A stretch of DNA of 22,684 bases from a virus. Of the stretch, positions 13,795 to 21,495 are shown in pieces; positions within the stretch are counted from its first letter, which is position 1, and each line of letters starts with the position of its first letter. The stretch covers positions 1 through 22,684 of the IMG/VR virus record IMGVR_UViG_3300023180_000430. The stretch is one strand, 5' to 3'. The notes below the pieces were generated by a model. That model made no database searches. It saw nothing but the letters and a program-made list of their open reading frames with translations, and was not told the origin of the DNA. A program made the translations under genes and the position numbers.

Positions 13795-15678
13795 ATGAGA
13801 ATACCAGTTTACACAACTAGGATTAGACCAGCCCAAGAAGCGCCGGGGCGCTCTATTCGTGCGCGTCAAAGCGTTCAGCAAGCCGTTGCATTTGAAGAAG
13901 CGAAGGCTGCTCCTGCTCTTGCATTTGCCGAGGCTGTGGGTGAGTACGCAAAAACAAGATATAAGATTGAAGTTGAAACCAAACGTAACGAGGCAATTGC
14001 CGGAGCCAAAGAAGAGCTTATGGATTTGCAGCGAAAGCTGGAAAGTTCACCGCGCATTTTTGATGTGTTCAAAGAAGATGGCACAGGCGTTTGGGATACA
14101 TCTGTTGCATCAATAAAAGATCGTTTACGTGATACTATTGGCGGCAATGTCTACGCATTGCAAGATTTTGATAGCGCATTTAATCAGGCTGAAATGACGT
14201 TGAGGTTTAGCTTGAAAGACGCAATTGAAAGAAAAGTTGAAGCTAGACGTAAGGCAGCATTACAACAAAGAAACGATCAGATTGTTGCCACATACAGCAA
14301 TCCTTATGGAAACTTCACGGGCGAAGATCTTGTATTTGCTGAAGCAGAACTTAATTCAATGTGGGAGAACGCAGTTAAAAATGGCGGCGTTAATCCTGAC
14401 TTTGTGTCTGCTCTTGGCGCAAAGAATACATTAACTATAGCTGAGAACGTAACTATGGGATATGCAGGACGTGATCCCAATTTAGTGTTTGGTTTAGCCG
14501 AAACTTTAAATATACTTGATAAACTTCAAACTGGCGAGATTGATGAAGAGACTGCACAATTAGAATTAGAGCAGATTGATCTTCCTAATTCTTCTTGGGC
14601 AATTACTACTTTAAGTTCTATCCCTCGCGCTAAAGCTAATGAAATTCTTTCTAACACTTTAACGGATGCAAATAAGTTTGCAAAAGCAAGGCGCGAAGAA
14701 GAAGCGGCAAGGGTAGCCGAAGTAAAAGTTTCCGGCGATAAACTAAAACTTTTCGCTTTTTCAGATCGTATGGATAGTAGCGAAAGAATACCAATTAATG
14801 AAATATTTGACGAATATTTTCATGTGCCGGGAATTGCTCAAAGCTTTTTACCGGGATTAAGTGTAGGTGTTTATGAAGAGCTAAAAGCTCAAGGTAAGTT
14901 TAAAACTATTACTGATGCGGATGGCAATGAGATTGAAACAATTTCTCCTAAAGATGCCAGAGTAATTATTGCCGAAATATTGCAAAAGCAGGGAATACTT
15001 ACACTCACTGAGCAAGATCGGTTGGAAAATATTATTGAAGCAGAAGAAGAAGGGCGCAGCTATGCGCCCACCGTTAGCAATGAATTGGTAAAATTAAATC
15101 TTACTCAATTGATGGCAAACAATCAACTGACAGAAAAAGATGTTCAACAAGAGATATCTCAACTAACCGCAGAAGATTATTCTAGTTTTATGACAACCGC
15201 TAGAAACATAGCTGGCGCAAAACAAACTGAGTTAGATCAAGAATTAGCAGATGAGCTTGCCATTCTAAAGAACGAGCTTTTTGTTGTTGATCGTGATGTT
15301 CTCAATCCAGAAGATATTATTGCCAATCAGACTTTTGCATCAATAAATGCGGCGCTATCCAAAGAAGTGAACAGGGGCGACATTAAAACAGTTGTAGAAT
15401 TAAGAAGAAGATCTGATGAATTATTAAATCAAGAGCGTCAAAAATATAAAATCAGATTGCGTCAGCCATATTTAAACATGTTGAAAGTAAACGTGAAGGG
15501 GCCATTTTATGGTGCAATTGATATTTCAAGCAACACTCCTTTAGACGATTTAACCGCACGTTGGGATGCCATAAAAGCAGATCCTAAAAATGCACCTAAT
15601 TTAATTTTTTTAGAACAAGATTATTTAAAGATTTACGCAGATATTGAACGATATGTTAGAAGAGGAATATTCCAATGA
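13795..15678 (+). CDS. Internal virion protein C candidate (T7 gp15 position)
   Basis: A 627-residue, highly helical, charged protein. I recognise it by position rather than motif: it follows the gp14-like gene as T7 gp15 (747 residues) does. The N-terminal ~35 residues (RIPVYTTRIRPAQEAPGRSI RAR) resemble the start of ejection proteins. A long helical region (ALAFAEAVGEYAKTRYKIEV ETKRNEAIAGAKEELMDLQR) and repeated Glu/Lys/Leu-rich helices then continue to the end. The expected role is part of the tube across the periplasm during DNA entry. No enzymatic motif is visible, including no lytic transglycosylase signature. The ribosome site is weak (GGGA at 13782-13785, 9 bases before the ATG). Third positions become more A/T-rich from here onward. 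It overlaps the next gene by ATGA. Confidence 0.7.
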   Translation: MRIPVYTTRIRPAQEAPGRSIRARQSVQQAVAFEEAKAAPALAFAEAVGEYAKTRYKIEVETKRNEAIAGAKEELMDLQRKLESSPRIFDVFKEDGTGVWDTSVASIKDRLRDTIGGNVYALQDFDSAFNQAEMTLRFSLKDAIERKVEARRKAALQQRNDQIVATYSNPYGNFTGEDLVFAEAELNSMWENAVKNGGVNPDFVSALGAKNTLTIAENVTMGYAGRDPNLVFGLAETLNILDKLQTGEIDEETAQLELEQIDLPNSSWAITTLSSIPRAKANEILSNTLTDANKFAKARREEEAARVAEVKVSGDKLKLFAFSDRMDSSERIPINEIFDEYFHVPGIAQSFLPGLSVGVYEELKAQGKFKTITDADGNEIETISPKDARVIIAEILQKQGILTLTEQDRLENIIEAEEEGRSYAPTVSNELVKLNLTQLMANNQLTEKDVQQEISQLTAEDYSSFMTTARNIAGAKQTELDQELADELAILKNELFVVDRDVLNPEDIIANQTFASINAALSKEVNRGDIKTVVELRRRSDELLNQERQKYKIRLRQPYLNMLKVNVKGPFYGAIDISSNTPLDDLTARWDAIKADPKNAPNLIFLEQDYLKIYADIERYVRRGIFQ

Positions 15679-18140
15679 CAAATTTAAATTCAGAAAATGC
15701 TGATGTTGAATTTGAACGCTACATAGATGCGTATAATCTTTCGCAAGCAAGCCTTCCAGTTGATAACCTGCTAAACAAGCAGAAGCGGTTTAATCCCGTA
15801 AGCGGACGCAATGACGTTGTGTTTCGCATGGGAAACGGCGGTTATATAAAAATTGGTGAAGAAGATCTGCCTTCACCGCTTCAACCTGTTGTTGAAGAAA
15901 CACCTGCGCAACCTCCACAGATGATGACTGAGGCGATGCAGCAACCAGAGGTGGCAACTGAGTTGCCAGTTAGTGATATTGAAATACAAGGTGCGCAGCA
16001 ATTTAATGAAGAGCAAAGGCGCATAGGAAACATTCCCACGCTTGAGGATTTTGATGCGGCAGGATACTCAAAAGAAATTGTTGAGGCGGCTGGTTTAGAG
16101 CAACCCGAAACGATTGAACCTCTTACGCAAGAGCAAATTCAGCAAAGGCTTGAGACGGGCGGCATTGAGATTGCTACAACTGATCCAACTATTCGCGAAA
16201 ACGCCGCAAACAAAATGAGCCGTTATTTAACAGACATAGCTTTGCAAGATTTACGCGAAGAATTACAAGCACAAGGCGCAAGCGAGCGTACTATTCAAGA
16301 GACATTGAGAACCAGAGAAAACGAATTGTTTGGTGAGGCTGAGGTTATTACCAATGCAATCTGGGGCCATAAGTCCGGCATTGGCGTAGCTGATTTTGCT
16401 ACGGCTGGCATCTTGGACATACAAGAAGGTTATCGCTTGTATGAGCAGAGCTTATATACAGGCAACAACACAGACAGAGTATTTGGCTTGCTGCTTATGG
16501 CGGCTGGCGTTGGCGGTTTGGGTGGAGTTGCCAAGGCTGTTAAACGTAAGTTGCCAGCAATTAGAGAAAGGCTGAACCAACCCGGACCAATGCCAACAAC
16601 AAGTATGTTTGGCGCGGGGGAGATTGATCGTGGGTTGGCGGCGGCGGGTAGGTTTTTAGATGCACCAAGGGCAAGAAGCGTTGATGAATTTGCAGAGCTT
16701 GCTGCTAGTGGTAAATTGCGCCAAGCGCGTACAACAGAGCAAGACATTTCTGATATTACAGAAAAGAAAATGCCTGCTACAGTAATAAACTTGCAGGGAG
16801 CAGATGACGAGTTGTCAATTGCTTATGAAAGTGGAGAAATTACTGATCAGCTTACGAACGCAGGGCTGTTTGTTGATGACGATCAAATGGGAACCATTTA
16901 TGTTGGCACCACACAAGAAAACCTAGACGCGATAAAATTGGCTGAAAACCCAGCCGAAATTGGCAAGCTGTCAGGATATTCAGACGCTGATATAGCTGCA
17001 TTTTATTTGAAGCGCAGAGGTGGCGATAAAAAGGCAGCGTTTCAAGAATACAGGTCTGACTTAGCGGATGCGCGAGCTAAAGAGCGGGATCAAATCGGCG
17101 CAAGGGAGATTGACGATATACGAGTAGACAGAGTTGAAGCGCCAACAGAAGAAAAGCCGGGTATTATTGCATTCCACGGATCAGGCGCTGACTTTGATGA
17201 GTTTAAGCTAGACAAAATTAATACTGGCGAAGGTGCGCAAGCATTTGGTTATGGTTTATATTTTACAGACAGTAAGGACATTGCGCTGTTTTACAAATCG
17301 GCTGTAAGGCAAGCTAAAGATTTAAGAGAAGGTTATGACGTTACTTATAAGGGTCAACCTTTTAAAAACTTAGGAGACACGCCAGAAGCTGAGGTGCAAG
17401 GGGAAGAATATTTTGCAGTTAATGCAATCATTGATAGCCTCAATAAAGTTACAACAATAAGAACAAGAGATCTTCCACAGCCTGAGTTGTTGCAATTAGC
17501 TAAAGAAAAAGCAATTGAACAAGTAGAGCAGCAAATAAAATCATTTGGTGATGATATTTCAGAAATACGATTAAATCACCTAAATGAAAGCTTGGATACA
17601 TTAAAATCTGTTGATGTAAATGATGTGTCATTTTCTAAAGGTAAAACGTATCAAGTAAAATTGGATGTAACGCCAGACGAATTACTTGATTATGACAAGC
17701 CATTTAACGAGCAGTCTCTTTTTGCGCAGCAAGCAATTCTTAAAACTTTAGATGAAATGACGTTAGATGACGCAGTTAATATGGGTGTTGATCTTTATGG
17801 ACCGCCTTACAATGGAAAGATTAATAAAAATACAGAACAGATGGCAATTCAAGAGGCGCAAAATCTTATGTTAAAAGATTTTTCGGTAGTGCGCTTTTTA
17901 AATGATTGGTCTGTTTTGCGTGGAGCCAAAAACTCTGGCGAGGAATTGCTTGAGAAAAATGGCATCAAGGGAATTAAATATAAAGCAAACAGAGGTCCGG
18001 GGGCAAGAAATGTCCCAGAGACAGGATCAGACAACTATGTTATTTTTGACGATAAGCTGATACAAATTATGAAAAAGTACGGTATAGTTGGACCAATTGC
18101 TGTAACAGCAATGAAGCCTAAAGAGCAAGAAGAGATATAG
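15675..18140 (+). CDS. Ejection-type virion protein with ADP-ribosyltransferase-like domain
   Basis: An 821-residue protein with AGAGGA at 15661-15666 before its ATG. Residues 1-260 are acidic, Gln/Glu/Pro-rich and probably extended. A Gly/Ala-rich hydrophobic stretch (VFGLLLMAAGVGGLGGVAKA) starts near residue 269. From about residue 498 to the end there is a domain opening with IIAFHGSGADFDEFKLDKIN (His501), then GAQAFGYGLYFTDS (523-533, Tyr529). It closes with GIKGIKYK and NYVIFDDKLIQIMKKYGI near 787. This order, HG-S/T..., GyGlYFtds, ...NYV-x-FDd-x-x-I, is that of ART-PolyVal domains, ADP-ribosyltransferase-like domains in large injected phage and plasmid proteins. The third catalytic residue (usually Glu) cannot be placed confidently. 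It would be packaged, injected and possibly modify a host target. It lies between gp15-like and giant ejection genes. Confidence 0.78.
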   Translation: MTNLNSENADVEFERYIDAYNLSQASLPVDNLLNKQKRFNPVSGRNDVVFRMGNGGYIKIGEEDLPSPLQPVVEETPAQPPQMMTEAMQQPEVATELPVSDIEIQGAQQFNEEQRRIGNIPTLEDFDAAGYSKEIVEAAGLEQPETIEPLTQEQIQQRLETGGIEIATTDPTIRENAANKMSRYLTDIALQDLREELQAQGASERTIQETLRTRENELFGEAEVITNAIWGHKSGIGVADFATAGILDIQEGYRLYEQSLYTGNNTDRVFGLLLMAAGVGGLGGVAKAVKRKLPAIRERLNQPGPMPTTSMFGAGEIDRGLAAAGRFLDAPRARSVDEFAELAASGKLRQARTTEQDISDITEKKMPATVINLQGADDELSIAYESGEITDQLTNAGLFVDDDQMGTIYVGTTQENLDAIKLAENPAEIGKLSGYSDADIAAFYLKRRGGDKKAAFQEYRSDLADARAKERDQIGAREIDDIRVDRVEAPTEEKPGIIAFHGSGADFDEFKLDKINTGEGAQAFGYGLYFTDSKDIALFYKSAVRQAKDLREGYDVTYKGQPFKNLGDTPEAEVQGEEYFAVNAIIDSLNKVTTIRTRDLPQPELLQLAKEKAIEQVEQQIKSFGDDISEIRLNHLNESLDTLKSVDVNDVSFSKGKTYQVKLDVTPDELLDYDKPFNEQSLFAQQAILKTLDEMTLDDAVNMGVDLYGPPYNGKINKNTEQMAIQEAQNLMLKDFSVVRFLNDWSVLRGAKNSGEELLEKNGIKGIKYKANRGPGARNVPETGSDNYVIFDDKLIQIMKKYGIVGPIAVTAMKPKEQEEI

Positions 18141-18141
18141 C

Positions 18142-21100
18142 ATGGCAATAGATCCAGCCGAATTAGCAGAAGAGCAAGAGCAGCGTCAACGCATCAACGT
18201 AGCTGGCGCACCTACTGAGTTTGCCAAGGGGCCAGAGCGCGAAGGTGTTGAGGTTGCAGGGCTGGGGCCTTTGCTTGATTTGTTTAGGTCTATGCCCACT
18301 ACTACAAAGCCAACGGTAAAAGTTGACCCAGAGGCTGCTATACCACCAACAGGTCGTGCAGAGGTAATACCGCAAAGACCGCCTACGCTTGCAGAGGAAC
18401 GCGCTGCTAAAGAGCTTACGCCGGATTATAGATACCAAGAAGTGCAACGTGCAGTTGCTCCTTCTGTGCTTCAACCTCCCGCGTTACAAGAATTTGAAAG
18501 ACGTGGCTTTCAAGCCTTTCCTAGCGATGATGAAACAATCTTACAAACTGCGCAACAGATTGCAAAGGAAGAAGCAGAGAATGCAAAAAAGACAACTGAA
18601 ACTGTAATAAATCAGGCTCAAAAAGTTGTTACCAAAGAAAGCGCAGGTAGACCTATCAATGTAAGTGATTTGCTTGCGGCTGATAGAACGCAAAGTGTCC
18701 TTGAGCGTCTTGAAGAAATTAAAAGGGATGCTTCAGCGGTAGCCAAAACGAACACATTTAACACTGATCGTATATTAACGGGCGAGGATTTGCATCTTGC
18801 CTTGGAAGTTATTTCAGAGGATTTTGCTGATGCCATTGAGTTGCAGCGCCGAGGCGTCATTTCAAATGAGCAGACAGTTGATGAGGCTGCGCAAATCCTT
18901 GCAACAAATGAGCTTGGATTTACTGAAGAGCTTTTAAAAAGAAAAATTGGAGATGGTTCGTTTAACGCTGCAAAAACACTGGCAGCGCGGCAGTTGCTTG
19001 TTATTAACATGGAGCGTCTTTTAAATATCAAAGACAAAATTATGGCAGATGTTGCCGCTGGAAACAAACCTGATCCAAATGACTTGCTAGAGTTTCGTCG
19101 CAAATTAACAATGCAAGCGGCGATACAAATACAAACTATAGGCAATCGAACAGAAGCTGGACGAACATTGCAAATTTTTAACGTGCCAGTTTCGGGCGAA
19201 GAGGAAGCTTTACAAGGTGCTGTTAATGCCAAGCGTCTTTTAAATGAAGCTGGCGGTGAAGAAGTTGCTATGGAACTGGTCAACCGCTTGTCTGAAATTT
19301 CCAAAAGCGAAGATGCAATTGCTGGCATAAATAGATTTTCTTTGAAGGCATATGCGGCAAAAGGCAAAGAATTAATACACCAAGCATATATGGCTGGTTT
19401 GCTTTCCAATCCAGCAACGCAAGTTAAAAATATCTTAGGCACTGCTTCATACATGTTATATCAAATCCCCTCCGAGTTAATGGCTGGGGCGTATGGGTCT
19501 GCCATTCGCAGGACGCAAGCATTGCGTGGCGTTGATATTGATCCTGAGCAAGTGTATATGCGCGATGCGTTGTTGCGCATGAAAGGATGGTCTGATAGTT
19601 TTAAAGATGCGTGGCAAGCTGGGGCTTTGGCATTCCGCACTGAACTGCCTAGCGGCTCGCGCAATCGGTATGACTTGGAAGTGTACAATCCAGTTGGCGA
19701 AGCAGAAGAAACCTTTTTCTCAAAAAGCTTGTCATATGCTGGTAAAGGTATCCGCTTACCATTCCGGCTTCTTCTTGGAGCAGATGAGTTTTTCAAGGTT
19801 ATGTCGCAGCGTGGCGAGCTATATACAGCGGTAAGCCGCAGATATGGCGATTTAATTCTTCAAGGTAAAAGCGATGAAGAAGCATTGGCTGAGGCTGGAA
19901 TGCTCTTGCTTGATCCAAAAGCTGTTAGCGAAGTTCTGGAAGAAAAAGGATTGTATGACACAATGCAATCTGATCTAGGTGCGCTGGGCAAACTAACAGG
20001 TCCAATACAGAATAACTTTTTTGGTAGATTTATTTTGCCGTTTGCAACTGCTCCGGCAAACTCCATGATGCGGGTAGCGGAGCATACTCCTTTGGGGTAT
20101 TACAAAACTTTTGGTCCAAAAGGATTTGGCGGGGGAGCTACGCCAAAAGAAAGACAGATTGCTTTTGGCAGAGCTACTCTTGGATCTGCAACAATGTTAA
20201 TGTTTTCTCAATATGCTGCGGAAGGGCGGATTACTGGATCACGCCCACGCGACAAAGCTGCGCGGGAAGCATTGCCACCTAACTGGCAACCATATAGTTT
20301 TGTCGTAAGAGACGAAGGATTTCCAGAAGGGATGCCATTATATGATATGTATGGCAATCCAAATGGGCCATTAAAGTATATCCCGTATTCGGGGTTTGAG
20401 CCAGTTGGCGCTATAATTGGTTTGTCTGCGGATTATGCGCAACGCGCCTCTGAGCTTCCTCCCAGCGAAAGCACTTTAAAATTATTAGCAGATCATGCTG
20501 GTCTTGGCACATCGGTAGTTGCTGATTATATGTCCGAGCTTCCCATGCTTAAAGGGATTTCAGATGTTGCTGATGCTTTAAGCGGTAATGGTTTAGAAAA
20601 CTTACTGCGCAGCTATCCGCAAAGCGCAAGTGCGGCGGGTGTTCCAAATATCTTTAGTGGGCTGCAAAGGGCGGCATATGATCTAAACGATCCTAGACTT
20701 GTCAAACCACGCAAAGATGTCACGTATTACACAGAAGAAGATGTACTGCGCACTGATGAAAACGGAAACTTTCTTCTTGGCTCTACACCTTCCGGCAAGC
20801 CAAGGTATGATTTGGTCGGCGTAGCAAAAGACACAACAGCGGAAAAATTATTGTCTGCCGTTCATTCATACTTTGATCAAGACACTTTCTTCCCCGGCAA
20901 AAGCCAATATGATCTAAATGCAATTGTGTATGACACAATGGGCAATCCATTGACTTCATCCGAATTGAGTTTGGCAAACCGTCCAGTTCGCGCAATTATC
21001 AACCGTGTTTTGGGATTGCGCGTTGAGCCGGGGCGTGAGCCAACTGATGTAGAAAAGACTTTGGTTGCAATTTATGGCGAAACAGGCAAATGGCCTTTAA

Positions 21101-21495
21101 AGAATAAAGAAAGTCTTGAAGGGGTTGGTTTGAGTTTTGGCGCTCAATCAGATTGGACTTACTTGGCTAAAAGCCCAGAAGCGGAAACAAGAGTGTCTGT
21201 TCCATCTATGGGGTATTTAAGGTTGACGTTCCAAGAAGCTTTAGAGCTTATGACAACAGGATCTGCAAATATTAATGGTGCTGTAATTACTGATGTTTAT
21301 ACTCGCTTCAATACCAAAAGCCGTAAGGAGCAAGCTAGCCTTATATCGCAATTGAATGATACTTTCTATGATGCTACAATAGAGCAGCTTTTTGAAATGA
21401 AAGATGAAGATGGCAATTTAAGGTATGAAAACCTGCGCTCTGCTTATCAGGATGTGCAGACAATCAAAGAGCGAGAGGCTGCGTTAAACAGATGA
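18142..21495 (+). CDS. Large internal virion protein (T7 gp16 position; polyvalent-protein-like)
   Basis: A 1117-residue protein in the slot of T7 gp16 (1318), the last ejection protein before the fibre. The N-terminal 130 residues are Pro/Glu-rich and low complexity, followed by long helices. Two segments recall large polyvalent injected phage proteins: AYMAGLLSNPATQVKNILGT at about 415-434, followed by a hydrophobic stretch (ASYMLYQIPSELMAGAYGSA), and NNFFGRFILPFATAPANSMM at 624-643. The latter resembles the F-PF-x-x-TP-x-N motif of that group. The similarity to an LPD38-like region is from memory and unsearched. No N-terminal transglycosylase motif like that of T7 gp16 is seen. The probable role is the inner part of the ejection conduit. 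The ribosome site is weak; it starts one base after the previous stop and overlaps the fibre gene by ATGA. Confidence 0.72.
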   Translation: MAIDPAELAEEQEQRQRINVAGAPTEFAKGPEREGVEVAGLGPLLDLFRSMPTTTKPTVKVDPEAAIPPTGRAEVIPQRPPTLAEERAAKELTPDYRYQEVQRAVAPSVLQPPALQEFERRGFQAFPSDDETILQTAQQIAKEEAENAKKTTETVINQAQKVVTKESAGRPINVSDLLAADRTQSVLERLEEIKRDASAVAKTNTFNTDRILTGEDLHLALEVISEDFADAIELQRRGVISNEQTVDEAAQILATNELGFTEELLKRKIGDGSFNAAKTLAARQLLVINMERLLNIKDKIMADVAAGNKPDPNDLLEFRRKLTMQAAIQIQTIGNRTEAGRTLQIFNVPVSGEEEALQGAVNAKRLLNEAGGEEVAMELVNRLSEISKSEDAIAGINRFSLKAYAAKGKELIHQAYMAGLLSNPATQVKNILGTASYMLYQIPSELMAGAYGSAIRRTQALRGVDIDPEQVYMRDALLRMKGWSDSFKDAWQAGALAFRTELPSGSRNRYDLEVYNPVGEAEETFFSKSLSYAGKGIRLPFRLLLGADEFFKVMSQRGELYTAVSRRYGDLILQGKSDEEALAEAGMLLLDPKAVSEVLEEKGLYDTMQSDLGALGKLTGPIQNNFFGRFILPFATAPANSMMRVAEHTPLGYYKTFGPKGFGGGATPKERQIAFGRATLGSATMLMFSQYAAEGRITGSRPRDKAAREALPPNWQPYSFVVRDEGFPEGMPLYDMYGNPNGPLKYIPYSGFEPVGAIIGLSADYAQRASELPPSESTLKLLADHAGLGTSVVADYMSELPMLKGISDVADALSGNGLENLLRSYPQSASAAGVPNIFSGLQRAAYDLNDPRLVKPRKDVTYYTEEDVLRTDENGNFLLGSTPSGKPRYDLVGVAKDTTAEKLLSAVHSYFDQDTFFPGKSQYDLNAIVYDTMGNPLTSSELSLANRPVRAIINRVLGLRVEPGREPTDVEKTLVAIYGETGKWPLKNKESLEGVGLSFGAQSDWTYLAKSPEAETRVSVPSMGYLRLTFQEALELMTTGSANINGAVITDVYTRFNTKSRKEQASLISQLNDTFYDATIEQLFEMKDEDGNLRYENLRSAYQDVQTIKEREAALNR

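Noticed and set aside
18618-19454. A 278-codon ORF on the - strand inside the giant virion gene
   Set aside because: The + strand protein is continuous across it. The product is a Ser/Ala/Arg-rich shadow with no recognisable motif.
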